Source: Ascidiimonas sp046199005 (lineage in GTDB: Bacteria; Bacteroidota; Bacteroidia; Flavobacteriales; Flavobacteriaceae). Taken from it: DNA of 64,000 nucleotides. Location of the stretch: positions 1,612,001-1,676,000 of the forward strand of contig CP176050.1 of NCBI GenBank assembly GCA_046199005.1, given 5' to 3'. The position numbers were made by a program, and so were the translations under genes. A model generated the notes under the pieces. The model made no database searches. It had not been told where the DNA came from and saw only the letters and a program-made list of their open reading frames with translations. Position 1 is the first letter of the stretch; each line of letters begins with the position of its first letter. Of the stretch, positions 24,509 to 33,825 are shown piece after piece.

Positions 24509-25468
24509 TTAAAGCAATCTGGCATTATCTTTAAAAGAATAACCGTTCAAAATGTCCTTTACATGCATTTTTCGTTTTCCTGGAAGCTGCATTTCAATAA
24601 TATTCAGGTAACCATCTGTAGCGGCAACTCTTAAGCTATTTTTTTCTACCAGCAGCGATCCGGGTTTTTCAACGGGTGTTCTTCCTCTTTCAGGTAAGGT
24701 CTTGAAAATCTTGATGGGCTCCTTTGCAGATTCATCAGTATCATTCATCAAATAACACCAGGCACCGGGATACGGACTCAAACCACGGATCAAATTATGG
24801 ATACGCGCTGCGGATTGCTCCCATACTATCTTACAATTGTCTTTAAATAGCTTCGGAGCCTTTTTCGGAGATTCAACTTCAGGTTGCTTTCGGGTGATCA
24901 CTTGATCTTTTTCGATCGCTTTTATGGTCTCTATCACAAGTTCTGCGCCTTCATGCATGAGAAGATCATGCAATTCACCTGCATTCATTATTTCAGTTAA
25001 AAGAACTTCCCTTTGAAGTATAATCTCACCAGTATCAATTTTCTCATCAATAAAAAAGGTAGTCACCCCGCTTTTTGTTTCGCCATTAATCAACGCCCAA
25101 TTAATAGGTGCCGCACCTCTGTAATCGGGAAGGAGGGAGGCATGCAAATTAAACGTACCAAAAGCCGGCATCTTCCAAACGACTTCTGGAAGCATTCGAA
25201 AAGCCACAACCACCTGCAAATTAGCCTTCAAATTTTCCAGATCTTTTAAGAACTGTTCATCTTTCAGGTTCGTTGGTTGTAAAACGGGCAGTTCATTAGC
25301 CACGGCAAATTCTTTTACCGCCGATTGTTTCAGTTGTCTACCTCTTCCTGCTGGTTTATCGGGAGCAGTGATCACCCCTACTACTGTGAGCTTTTCGTTC
25401 AGGATTTTTTCTAAGACGGCTACCGCAAATTCGGGGGTACCCATAAACACAATTCTCAAATCTCTCAT
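24509..25468 (-). CDS. fmt: Methionyl-tRNA formyltransferase
   Basis: This 319-aa enzyme formylates initiator Met-tRNA using 10-formyl-THF. The N-terminal Rossmann domain begins LRIVFMGTPEFAVAVLE. The formyltransferase signature FNLHASLLPDYRGAAPINWALINGE is at about 107-131, followed by GVTTFFIDEKIDTG. The C-terminal OB-like domain starts near IVWEQSAARIHNLIRGLSPYPGAW. Length fits the family. It overlaps recQ by 4 bp (ATGA) and is the last gene of an AAA ATPase-recQ-fmt unit. Confidence 0.97.
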   Translation of the reverse strand: MRDLRIVFMGTPEFAVAVLEKILNEKLTVVGVITAPDKPAGRGRQLKQSAVKEFAVANELPVLQPTNLKDEQFLKDLENLKANLQVVVAFRMLPEVVWKMPAFGTFNLHASLLPDYRGAAPINWALINGETKSGVTTFFIDEKIDTGEIILQREVLLTEIMNAGELHDLLMHEGAELVIETIKAIEKDQVITRKQPEVESPKKAPKLFKDNCKIVWEQSAARIHNLIRGLSPYPGAWCYLMNDTDESAKEPIKIFKTLPERGRTPVEKPGSLLVEKNSLRVAATDGYLNIIEMQLPGKRKMHVKDILNGYSFKDNARLL

Positions 25469-27366
25469 TTGGTAAGGCTATATTGGTTGGTACTGGTTAG
25501 TATAATTTCTCCTTTTTCTATAAGTGACCTTAGTACCTTTAATACGATTGCTTCTTCGAAATTAACAGATGCTATGATATCTTCAGACTTCATGATTTTT
25601 CCTTTCAAAACCTTCATTATAATGCCGGCGATCCTATTCATATCTTTTTCTTTTAAAGGAGTAGTATTAGAAAGACAAACCGAACAAACGCCACATGGTG
25701 TTGTACCGGGTTGCCCGAAGTAGGCAAGCAGTTGCCTGTTTCTACATATATCTTTCGTTTTTATGTAGGTAATAACATCAAAAACCTGTTGCTGTCTTAA
25801 CTTCAAATGTGCCTCAATATCTTTACTTAGAGGATTAATAGTTTGTTCGTCTTCTCTGGGAACCAGGAAAGTGATCTCGGCATCGGTATGGCTGGACGTA
25901 TAGTTCACAATCCCATCTTTTTCTAATTGCGCTACAATAGTTAAAACTTCTTTTTCAGGAGTGCCTGTTTTTTTAGAGATCAGATTGAGATTAACTGCGG
26001 TTTCTACATCAAAGATTCCCCCGTAGGTTCTGAGGATAGCTCTTGTAACCACATCCATAAAACGATTCCGATCTAAATAGGTAAATAACTGGTTGGTAGA
26101 TACGATGAATTTGATTTTTGATTTTCTGTGAAAACTTTCTGAGAGTCGTAATACACCATAGCGATCTAAGAGTTTCATGGCATTGTATGCCTTCGCTACC
26201 GGTAATTCATAGGCAGCACAAAATTCAGTAAGCCTTAATCGGTAGGTACTATCTTCTCCTTCGCCATAAGCAATTTGTAAGTAATTATTCAATTTTCGGT
26301 AAAGCAGCTTAACAAATTTGGTATCCGGTAGCTGTTTTAGAAATTGCTTTTTTACCAATGCTTCATCATTTTCAGCAACTATAAGATAAGCGAAGGCAGT
26401 CTTTCCGTCCCTTCCTGCTCTTCCTGCCTCTTGATAGTAATTTTCAAGATTTTCGGGCAGTGCTAGGTGAATGACCACCCGCACATTTGACTTATCAATA
26501 CCCATTCCAAAAGCGTTGGTTGCGACCATTACGCGAGTATTGTTCGCAAGCCAGCTATCTAATTTGTGTTGTTTGTCTTCTGCTGAAATGCCTCCATGAT
26601 AGAAGTCGGCAGTGATCCCATTATTCTTTAAATAATCTGAAATTGCAATCGTAGCTTTTCTATTTCGTACATAAATGATGGCACTGCCTTCATGTTGGTT
26701 TAGTATACCCGTCGTTTTCTGAAACTTATTTTCACTATTAATTACATGATAGGAAAGGTTTGGTCTCGCAAATGACTTTATGAAAATTTGAGGATCTTTA
26801 AATTCAAGATTCCTAATGATGTCTTCACGAACTTTTTGTGTAGCGGTAGCCGTTAGTGCTATGATAGGTACGTGTGGAAATGGCTCTCTCAGCCAAGCGA
26901 TATCTCTGTAAGACGGTCTGAAGTCGCTCCCCCATTGCGATATGCAATGAGCTTCGTCTACTGCTATAAGATTTAAAGGCATTTGCCGAATGCGGTCCAT
27001 GACCAATTCTTGTTTGAGTCTTTCCGGAGACAGGTACAAAAATTTGTAGTTCCCATAAATTGCGTTGTCCAGCATTCTATCCAGTTCCTGATGATTGATA
27101 TTTCCGGTAAGCGCAATCGTCTTGATTTTTTTTGAATTAAGTACAGCCGCCTGATCATTCATAAGAGCTATTAGTGGTGAAATAACCAAACAGATGCCTG
27201 GTTGCAACAATGCGGGTATTTGAAAACAGACAGATTTGCCACCACCGGTCGGTAATAGTGCTAGCGTATCTTTTTTCTCGAGTACAGCGGTAATAATTTC
27301 TTCCTGAGGGTATCTAAACGATGCATGGCCCCAGTATTTTTGCAGAATATTTAAAGCTTCTCTCAT
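25465..27366 (-). CDS. recQ: ATP-dependent DNA helicase RecQ
   Basis: This 633-aa superfamily 2 helicase has Walker A LLPTGGGKS at about 37-45, DEAH at 137-140, SAT-equivalent LTATAT, and motif VI YYQEAGRAGRDG. A zinc-binding RecQ-Ct region follows, with CRNRQLLAYF...CGVCSVC, and then a winged-helix. No HRDC domain is evident; a short winged-helix-like tail ends the protein. RecQ unwinds DNA in recombination and fork repair. It overlaps both neighbours by 4 bp. Confidence 0.96.
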   Translation of the reverse strand: MREALNILQKYWGHASFRYPQEEIITAVLEKKDTLALLPTGGGKSVCFQIPALLQPGICLVISPLIALMNDQAAVLNSKKIKTIALTGNINHQELDRMLDNAIYGNYKFLYLSPERLKQELVMDRIRQMPLNLIAVDEAHCISQWGSDFRPSYRDIAWLREPFPHVPIIALTATATQKVREDIIRNLEFKDPQIFIKSFARPNLSYHVINSENKFQKTTGILNQHEGSAIIYVRNRKATIAISDYLKNNGITADFYHGGISAEDKQHKLDSWLANNTRVMVATNAFGMGIDKSNVRVVIHLALPENLENYYQEAGRAGRDGKTAFAYLIVAENDEALVKKQFLKQLPDTKFVKLLYRKLNNYLQIAYGEGEDSTYRLRLTEFCAAYELPVAKAYNAMKLLDRYGVLRLSESFHRKSKIKFIVSTNQLFTYLDRNRFMDVVTRAILRTYGGIFDVETAVNLNLISKKTGTPEKEVLTIVAQLEKDGIVNYTSSHTDAEITFLVPREDEQTINPLSKDIEAHLKLRQQQVFDVITYIKTKDICRNRQLLAYFGQPGTTPCGVCSVCLSNTTPLKEKDMNRIAGIIMKVLKGKIMKSEDIIASVNFEEAIVLKVLRSLIEKGEIILTSTNQYSLTK

Positions 27367-27899
27367 TCTTTTAAATACCGGTCTATGATAAAATCAATGC
27401 GCATTTCCAGGTTTCCCGTAGGAACTTCAGTAAGTTTATAGTTAAAACCAATATAGGTACTTTGCAAAGCCTGATGTATTAACTTTGCTTGTTCAAAACT
27501 TTCATATCGCTCATTGTCTGAGGTATAGATTTCTTTCCACGGCGGTAGAATGAATACTTTATCGTATCTATGTGATCTACATGCAGCGTTAAACTCTTCG
27601 GGGTATTTATCCCCTATGTAGTTCATGTAGGCAAGTACATCCGGAAGCCCTCTGTCTAAAAACACGGGACTAGTAGCTAATTCGGCAGCGTGAAGAAACT
27701 GCTTTTTTCTTCCTTCCAGCAATTTACGGCTGAATAACATTGGGTCTTTGAGAAAAAGTTGATCGATACCCTGCGCTCTTGCTTCCAGCGTTACTTGTCT
27801 TGATATTTCGGGCATACAAGTGTAACCTCTTGATTCAAGAGCAGTTATTAAAGAAGTTTTTCCGGTACCGGGTCCGCCCGTAATTACAATTCTACGCAT
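27363..27899 (-). CDS. AAA-type ATPase / nucleotide kinase-like protein
   Basis: The ATG at 27899 gives 178 aa beginning MRRIVITGGPGTGKTSLITA, which places the P-loop GGPGTGKT at the expected N-terminal position. The 14 additional upstream codons look untranslated. An FLDRGLPDVLAYMNY segment (Asp-Arg) and a C-terminal IDFIIDRY helix match the AAA_28 group of small kinases/ATPases. The substrate is unknown. It is first in the recQ-fmt unit and divergent from the DUF493 gene. Confidence 0.85.
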   Translation of the reverse strand: MRRIVITGGPGTGKTSLITALESRGYTCMPEISRQVTLEARAQGIDQLFLKDPMLFSRKLLEGRKKQFLHAAELATSPVFLDRGLPDVLAYMNYIGDKYPEEFNAACRSHRYDKVFILPPWKEIYTSDNERYESFEQAKLIHQALQSTYIGFNYKLTEVPTGNLEMRIDFIIDRYLKE

Positions 27900-27968
27900 C
27901 CTCAAACATCGTATTTCAAACCGGGAAATTACAGAAATCATCCGAGAATGTAAAAGGTTGGAATTATA

Positions 27969-27976
27969 TATCTTTG
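27969..27976 (+). promoter_or_regulatory. -7 box of the DUF493 gene
   Basis: TATCTTTG is an exact TAnnTTTG box, 18 bp before the preferred ATG at 27995. Transcription would start near 27983, leaving a short leader, and this supports that ATG over the upstream TTG inside the box. Confidence 0.6.
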
Positions 27977-27994
27977 TACCGTAAAAAAGCGACT

Positions 27995-28282
27995 ATGGAT
28001 ACCTCCAAACAAGATGAGTTTTATATTAGGTTAAAGGATGAGCTGGCGAATAGTACCATTTGGCCATCTAACTACTTGTATAAATTTATCGTAACGTCGG
28101 ATGAAGACAAAATACAACAGATTGAGTCGATTTTTGATAATATGGGAGCGGTAATTAAGACCAAAAAGTCCTCAAATGGTAAGTATACAAGCGTATCGAT
28201 CACGGTAAATCTTAAAGATCCCGATGAGGTGATTAAAAAGTACAAAGAAGTGTCAGTAGTAGAGGGCGTTATTTCACTTTGA
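27995..28282 (+). CDS. DUF493 family protein
   Basis: The frame is open from a TTG at 27974, but this lies inside the promoter box, so the ATG at 27995 is chosen, giving 95 aa. The sequence has the DUF493/YbeD ferredoxin-like pattern: WPSNYLYKFIVTSDEDKI, a central KTKKSSNGKYTSVSITVNL and a final YKEVSVVEGVISL. YbeD-like proteins are small cytoplasmic regulators of unknown target. It precedes the DUF4290-murA pair. Confidence 0.85.
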   Translation: MDTSKQDEFYIRLKDELANSTIWPSNYLYKFIVTSDEDKIQQIESIFDNMGAVIKTKKSSNGKYTSVSITVNLKDPDEVIKKYKEVSVVEGVISL

Positions 28283-28390
28283 CGTTTTTTATTGATTTTT
28301 ATGCTTGCTTGCTTAATTTTTAGTATTTTGCGGTACTTCGAGTTTACGGAATATTTCCGTTCAATTCTTTAGATTTAAATTTCTAATATT

Positions 28391-29047
28391 TTGACAGACA
28401 ATTTAGAATACAATACAGAAAGACCTAAGCTTATTATACCTGAGTATGGAAGACATATCCAGAAAATGGTCGATTATGCAGTTTCCATCTCAGACAAGGA
28501 AGAGCGTAACAAGGTCGCACAAGCCATTATAGGTGTGATGGGAAACCTGAACCCTCATTTAAGAGATGTACCCGATTTTCAGCATAAATTATGGGATCAG
28601 CTCTTTATTATGTCTGATTTTCAATTGGATGTGGATTGCCCTTATGAGACGCTTACCAAAGAAAAACTCATGGAGCGTCCCGAACGTCTCAATTATCCTC
28701 AAAATTTCCCTAAATATCGTTTTTACGGTAATAATATCAAGAAAATGATAGATGTTGCCAATAGCTGGGAAGAGGGCGATATGAAGCAGGCACTCAAATA
28801 TACCATCGCCAATCACATGAAAAAAAGCTTCCTTAACTGGAATAAAGACACAGTTGATGATGATGTAATATTCAAACATCTCTACGAATTGAGTGATGGC
28901 AGGATTAATTTAGCCAAATGGGACGAAGACCTGGCAAACAGCTCAGAATTACTGCGTAGCAGAGGAAAGGCAAATACCAACAGCCGCTCTTCAAATCAAA
29001 GTGGTAAAAAGAATTACCGCAACAACCGAAATAAAAAGCGTTACTAA
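28391..29047 (+). CDS. DUF4290 family protein (TTG start)
   Basis: This 218-aa protein matches DUF4290, a family largely confined to Bacteroidota: LEYNTERPKLIIPEYGRHIQKMV, GNLNPHLRDVPDFQHKLWDQL and LPQNFPKYRFYG-like YPQNFPKYRFYGNNI. The only in-frame start at the conserved N-terminus is TTG; the upstream frame closes with TAA at 28376-28378. The C-terminal 30 residues are a basic low-complexity tail (KKNYRNNRNKKRY) that suggests RNA or DNA contact. It is 18 bp upstream of murA and probably co-transcribed. Function unknown. Confidence 0.9.
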   Translation: MTDNLEYNTERPKLIIPEYGRHIQKMVDYAVSISDKEERNKVAQAIIGVMGNLNPHLRDVPDFQHKLWDQLFIMSDFQLDVDCPYETLTKEKLMERPERLNYPQNFPKYRFYGNNIKKMIDVANSWEEGDMKQALKYTIANHMKKSFLNWNKDTVDDDVIFKHLYELSDGRINLAKWDEDLANSSELLRSRGKANTNSRSSNQSGKKNYRNNRNKKRY

Positions 29048-29065
29048 AATAGCTCTTAAGTTTTT

Positions 29066-30373
29066 ATGGGAACTTTTCAAATCGAAGGTGGACATCGTTT
29101 AAAAGGATCGATCACGCCTCAGGGTGCTAAAAATGAAGCACTACAGATACTCTGTGCCGTACTTTTAACAGGTGAAAAAGTTGAAATTCATAACATTCCA
29201 GATATTATTGATGTTAATAAACTCATTAATCTACTAGAAAATCTGGGGGTTAAAATTCAAAAAATAGGGGTTGGCAGTTATACATTTCAGGCAGACGACG
29301 TGCATCTTGAATACCTGCAATCTGAACAATTTAAGCAGGATGGTAGAGGCCTCAGAGGATCGATCATGATCGTAGGGCCCTTACTTGCCCGTTTTGGCAA
29401 AGGATACATTCCAAAACCAGGAGGTGATAAGATCGGTAGGCGCAGGTTAGACACCCATTTTGAAGGCTTTATGAAACTGGGAGCCAATTTTCGATACAAC
29501 AGAGAAGAACATTTTTATGGGGTGGAGGCAAAAACGTTAAAAGGAACGTATATGCTACTCGATGAAGCATCCGTCACAGGAACTGCGAATATCGTGATGG
29601 CGGCTGTCTTAGCGAAGGGAACAACCACTATATACAACGCTGCTTGTGAACCTTATTTGCAGCAACTCTGTCGAATGTTACAGAGCATGGGAGCAAAAAT
29701 TGAAGGAGTAGGTTCGAACTTGCTTAAAATAGAAGGAGTAGAATCATTAGGCGGTTGTAAGCATACGATTTTACCAGATATGATAGAAATAGGTAGTTGG
29801 ATAGGTCTGGCTGCTATGACGAAGAGTGAACTTACGATCAAAAATGTAAGTTGGGATAATTTAGGACTCATCCCTACGGTTTTTAGAAAACTTGGTATTA
29901 CTGTGGAGAAAGAGGGTGATGATATTCATATTCCGGCCCATCAGGATGGTTACGAAATTCAAAGTTTTATTGATGGCTCAATACTCACCATTTCTGATGC
30001 CCCCTGGCCAGGCTTTACGCCAGATCTTTTAAGTATCATTCTTGTGACCGCAACGCAGGCAAGAGGCAGTGTGTTGGTACATCAAAAAATGTTTGAGAGT
30101 AGATTGTTCTTTACAGATAAATTGATCGACATGGGTGCGAAGATCATACTTTGCGATCCGCATAGAGCCACTGTAATTGGCCACGATTTCAAATCCTCCT
30201 TAAAAGCAACTACGATGACTTCGCCAGATATCCGTGCTGGTGTTTCGCTTTTGATCGCAGCACTTTCTGCGAAAGGCACTTCTGTTATTCATAATATTGA
30301 GCAAATAGATAGGGGCTACGAGAATATAGATACGCGTCTTCGTGCAATAGGAGCTAAGATCATTAGAGTGTAG
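29066..30373 (+). CDS. murA: UDP-N-acetylglucosamine 1-carboxyvinyltransferase
   Basis: This 435-aa MurA catalyses the first committed step of peptidoglycan synthesis. It opens with FQIEGGHRLKGSITPQGAKNEAL and has GSIMIVGPLLARFGKGYIP at about 98-116. The loop that normally carries the catalytic Cys (PGGCxIG) reads PGGDKIGRRRLD, so Asp121 occupies the Cys115 position of E. coli. Cys-to-Asp MurA enzymes are active but not alkylated by fosfomycin (known from mycobacteria and Chlamydia). It follows DUF4290 by 18 bp. Confidence 0.96.
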   Translation: MGTFQIEGGHRLKGSITPQGAKNEALQILCAVLLTGEKVEIHNIPDIIDVNKLINLLENLGVKIQKIGVGSYTFQADDVHLEYLQSEQFKQDGRGLRGSIMIVGPLLARFGKGYIPKPGGDKIGRRRLDTHFEGFMKLGANFRYNREEHFYGVEAKTLKGTYMLLDEASVTGTANIVMAAVLAKGTTTIYNAACEPYLQQLCRMLQSMGAKIEGVGSNLLKIEGVESLGGCKHTILPDMIEIGSWIGLAAMTKSELTIKNVSWDNLGLIPTVFRKLGITVEKEGDDIHIPAHQDGYEIQSFIDGSILTISDAPWPGFTPDLLSIILVTATQARGSVLVHQKMFESRLFFTDKLIDMGAKIILCDPHRATVIGHDFKSSLKATTMTSPDIRAGVSLLIAALSAKGTSVIHNIEQIDRGYENIDTRLRAIGAKIIRV

Positions 30374-30418
30374 CAGGTTATTTGCAGCGCTCTTAAAAAT
30401 GTAATATTCAAAAAGAAT

Positions 30419-31717
30419 TCAGCAGGTTTCTTCAATCGGTTCTGGTAACGGACAGGAAGTATAATGTTCGACAATATTACTAATATCCTGAACAGGATCG
30501 GTTTGCCGGATGTGTTTTTGTAAGCTATTAGCACAAACTTTAAACTTTCGATCCTGTAGTATTTCCAGCACGGTATTTTTAAGATGATCTCCGCTAAGTG
30601 TTTTGTTTTTTAAATGGATTGCTGCGCCATAGTGCTGAACCGGATAATTCTCGTGTTTGTTCCCCTCTAAATTGTCGGCAATAATCATGGGTACACCATA
30701 AGCAAGTGCCATTTGTATCGTATCACAGCTTCCGTTGGTGATCAAAAGATCTGTTTTTGGCAAAATATTAGCCAGTGGTACAGAGGAAAGAGTTCGAACA
30801 TTATCCGGAAGGTTTTTTAATTTTTTTACCACAGGATATACGACAAATAAAACATATTCATCTTTCATAGCATGTACCAGCGGAAGTATAAGTTCGGAAG
30901 GATCCTGAACGATAGATACCTGATTAATCAATATTACCGGGCGGCATTCGTCTAGTTCATTCCACCAGTCCGGTTCTCTAAAAACAGTCTGAGAAGTTTC
31001 CAATAACGGACCCACATATTGAAAGTTGGCAGGAGTATGAAAGCTACCATTTTCTAGAGGCGCAAGCGAAGTAATAAGCACTTCTTTGGATAAAGAATGC
31101 ATGTCTTTATAAAGATCTTTAAAGGGATACAGATCAATATTCTGCCTTACCTGATTAATGTGAACCAAGACATCTTTTAGAATTAATTTTTTGAACAAAA
31201 AACTAGCTATCCTGCTACCAAAACTCCCGAGTAACTTTTCTAGAAAGGGTATTTTGCCACAAAATGAAAGATGATAGGATTCAGGAAGCAAATAAGGAGA
31301 GGTGTGAACTACTATATTTGGCTTTTTATATTTTTCTGCGGTAAGAAAGGTTCCATAAGATAAAGAATCTGAAAGGTAAAGGTCTGGTGTAAAGAAGCTA
31401 AGAACTCTTTCCAATAGATTCATAATAGGTTGTGTACGGCTTTGGAAATCTTTCAGGATCTTTCTACGGGTCTTCAGAATGCAGGAACCTGACTTTACCG
31501 GATATTTTTTTTGCTCATAACTATAATCCAACGGTAACTGGTCCTGATCTTCCATCATACTCACAAAAGACGCACCGGTATCCTGAATAGTGCTTTGAAA
31601 TCTATTGGTGCTTATCCATACTATTTTATGTCCTCTATTGACCAGATTTGATACGATAGGGACAAACGTTAATACATGTCGTTCAACACCGGCAGTAGTG
31701 ACAATAATTTTGGCCAT
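30419..31717 (-). CDS. GT1-like glycosyltransferase
   Basis: This 432-aa protein resembles the MGT/UGT group of glycosyltransferases (GT-B fold). The N-terminal domain starts KIIVTTAGVERHVLTFVPIVSNLVNRGHKIVWIST. The C-terminal donor site has LLITNGSCDTIQMALAYGVPMIIAD and NYPVQHYGAAIHL, in the place of the usual HGGxxT...P...DQ region; Asn-Gly replaces the canonical His-Gly-Gly. The donor and acceptor are unknown. It converges on murA and stands alone. Confidence 0.8.
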   Translation of the reverse strand: MAKIIVTTAGVERHVLTFVPIVSNLVNRGHKIVWISTNRFQSTIQDTGASFVSMMEDQDQLPLDYSYEQKKYPVKSGSCILKTRRKILKDFQSRTQPIMNLLERVLSFFTPDLYLSDSLSYGTFLTAEKYKKPNIVVHTSPYLLPESYHLSFCGKIPFLEKLLGSFGSRIASFLFKKLILKDVLVHINQVRQNIDLYPFKDLYKDMHSLSKEVLITSLAPLENGSFHTPANFQYVGPLLETSQTVFREPDWWNELDECRPVILINQVSIVQDPSELILPLVHAMKDEYVLFVVYPVVKKLKNLPDNVRTLSSVPLANILPKTDLLITNGSCDTIQMALAYGVPMIIADNLEGNKHENYPVQHYGAAIHLKNKTLSGDHLKNTVLEILQDRKFKVCANSLQKHIRQTDPVQDISNIVEHYTSCPLPEPIEETC

Positions 31718-31857
31718 TACATTGCGCTAGATATAATTTGATTGAATAACTTTTTAGTAGCTAAGTACAACTCCTATGTGATTCAATTAATTACTATATA
31801 AACAAATTTACAGTTTAATAATAGGATAAAGTATAGGTGTAAACTCTCTTATTCAAT

Positions 31858-31897
31858 AAAAAAACCGCTTCGGAACTAACGGTTTGTCTGAAGCGGT
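31858..31897 (-). terminator. Terminator after the M20 gene
   Basis: The arms ACCGCTTC/GAAGCGGT surround an 18-nt loop, with a run of seven T on the minus strand. It is 21 bp beyond the M20 stop. Confidence 0.75.
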
Positions 31898-31917
31898 AAT
31901 TTTCGTTGAATCGTATT

Positions 31918-33351
31918 TTAATCCTGATCCAATGGTGGAGGACCAGGAGGAAGAATCGCTTCGTATTTCGAGTCTCCTTTACGTTCTTTAAACTCTTTTT
32001 GAACTTCTTTAACTAATTTGGGATCTTCAAAAAGATCTGTCATGGTCATACCCAACGCTTTAGATGCATAAACCAATCCTTTATGCCCTATAGACATACC
32101 TCCACAGGCGACTACTGCCCATGAATGCCACGGAGTGTCTTTAGGAGCAGTGGTTACACCCAATCGTATTTCAGGAACCAACCAACTTACGTCTCCTACA
32201 TCTGTTGAGCCTCCTCCGGGATGTTCTTTGGTTTCTTCTAATGGTCTGATCTCGCTGTCCATGCCTACTTCCGGCTTGCCGGTGGATCGCTGAATGGTTC
32301 TGCCAAACTCGGTTTCTTCATCAGTATAGACAATCGGGCCAAGTAATTCCAGATTCTTTTGCATCGCCTTACCTCCGGTTCTGTTTACCAATACTTCATG
32401 CAAACCGGAAACCAGTTTCACCTCGTAATCCACATTAGCCATGATCGCTGCTCCTTCCGCCATCTTTTTTACACGTTGATAAACTTCCAGCATCCCATCG
32501 CGTTTAGTATCTCTTACTCGAACCCAGATACGGGAATAATCCGGAACTACATTTACCACCTGTCCGCCATCCTGTATATGGTAATGGATACGCACTGTCG
32601 GCTTAATATGTTCTCGTAAGTAATTGATGCCTGTTGTATAAAGTTCCAGCGCATCTGAAGCACTTCTACCATTCCATGGATCGGCAGATGCATGCGCCGC
32701 CTGACCTTTAAATTCAACCGTAAAATCGACCAGGGCAAGGGAGCTTTGCACATCTGCTTTGGTGGAAGCAGAGGGATGCCAGTCCAGGCATACATCAAGA
32801 TCGTTAAATAAGCCTTCTCTAGCCATCCATAATTTTCCAAAAAACTTTTCTTCCGCAGGAGTCCCATAGAACTTAATAGTACCACTTATTTTACCTGCAT
32901 CCATCAATTCTTTTACTGCGATCGCAGATGCCAAGCTAGCCACACCAAATAGATTATGACCACACCCATGTCCGGCAGCTCCTTCTTCAAGAGGCGCCTT
33001 CGTAGGCTGTGCCTTTTGAGAAATCCCAGGCAGTGCATCAAACTCACCTAAGACTCCAATCACGGGGCTTCCCGATCCATAGGTCGCTACAAAAGCGGTA
33101 GGCATACCGGCAACGCCGCGCTCTACCTTAAAACCTTGTTTTTCTGCATAATCTGCCAGAAGTTTAGAAGACGTACTTTCATTAAAAGCAGTCTCGGCAG
33201 CTGCCCATATCTGGTCACTCAGCGCGATCAATTCGGCTTTATGACTTTCTACAGAAGCGACAATCGCCTTCTTATTTTTACTCATTTTCTGACTGTAACC
33301 TTGCCCGTAGAAACATCCTACTGCAAGGCACAGTAATAACATTTTTTTCAT
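31918..33351 (-). CDS. Exported M20-family amidohydrolase (AbgB-like)
   Basis: The 477-aa protein has a Sec signal peptide (MKKMLLLCLAVGCFYGQGYS) and so acts in the periplasm. M20 metal motifs are present: GVLGEFDALPG, AAGHGCGHNLFG, and the late PWHSWAVVACGGMSIGHKG. GTPAEE supplies the catalytic Glu. The dimerisation lid domain starts near DFTVEFKGQAAHASADPWNG. AbgB-like enzymes cleave p-aminobenzoyl-glutamate or related N-acyl amino acids; the true substrate is open. The 3' end is Pro-rich. It follows a DUF1801 gene by 3 bp. Confidence 0.9.
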   Translation of the reverse strand: MKKMLLLCLAVGCFYGQGYSQKMSKNKKAIVASVESHKAELIALSDQIWAAAETAFNESTSSKLLADYAEKQGFKVERGVAGMPTAFVATYGSGSPVIGVLGEFDALPGISQKAQPTKAPLEEGAAGHGCGHNLFGVASLASAIAVKELMDAGKISGTIKFYGTPAEEKFFGKLWMAREGLFNDLDVCLDWHPSASTKADVQSSLALVDFTVEFKGQAAHASADPWNGRSASDALELYTTGINYLREHIKPTVRIHYHIQDGGQVVNVVPDYSRIWVRVRDTKRDGMLEVYQRVKKMAEGAAIMANVDYEVKLVSGLHEVLVNRTGGKAMQKNLELLGPIVYTDEETEFGRTIQRSTGKPEVGMDSEIRPLEETKEHPGGGSTDVGDVSWLVPEIRLGVTTAPKDTPWHSWAVVACGGMSIGHKGLVYASKALGMTMTDLFEDPKLVKEVQKEFKERKGDSKYEAILPPGPPPLDQD

Positions 33352-33354
33352 AAT

Positions 33355-33780
33355 TTATAAGTTAGTTGGATAGCGTTTTTTAAGTTGTTCAATACTTTGT
33401 AAAATTAATTTTTCCAGCACATCGAGATTAATATCATCCAGTTTTTTGATGTAGAGGCATGATTTTCCGGTTTTGTATTTTCCAAGATCTTTTAGAAGTG
33501 CTTCATAGGCATCAAACCCAGACATGATGTAAAGAGAAATATTTTGTTTTCTCGGAGAAAAACCTGTAACAAAAAAATCACCTTCACGACCACTCTCATA
33601 TTTGTAGTGATACGTGCCAAAACCAATGAGAGAAGGACCCCAAAGAACGGCTTCTTTGCCAGTTATCTTCTTCATAAGTTCCAGAATAACAAAGCTATCG
33701 GCTCTTTTTTGGTCGTTCTCAACCTTGTTCAAAAAATCAAGCACAGATACTTCGGTAGGTTTTGTTTTATTTTCTGCCAT
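33355..33780 (-). CDS. DUF1801 domain-containing protein
   Basis: This 141-aa protein has the DUF1801 pattern in a divergent form: SVLDFLNKVENDQKRADSFVILE, then VLWGPSLIGFGTYHYKYESGREGDF and FDAYEALLKDLGKYKTGKSCLYIKKLDDIN. The core GFG-Y-H-Y is typical of this subgroup. It is cytoplasmic; no role is established. It lies between the second photolyase gene and the M20 gene on the same strand. Confidence 0.8.
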   Translation of the reverse strand: MAENKTKPTEVSVLDFLNKVENDQKRADSFVILELMKKITGKEAVLWGPSLIGFGTYHYKYESGREGDFFVTGFSPRKQNISLYIMSGFDAYEALLKDLGKYKTGKSCLYIKKLDDINLDVLEKLILQSIEQLKKRYPTNL

Positions 33781-33825
33781 ACGAACTCATACTATAGACT
33801 TCTATAAAGATACTAAAAAGCAGAT

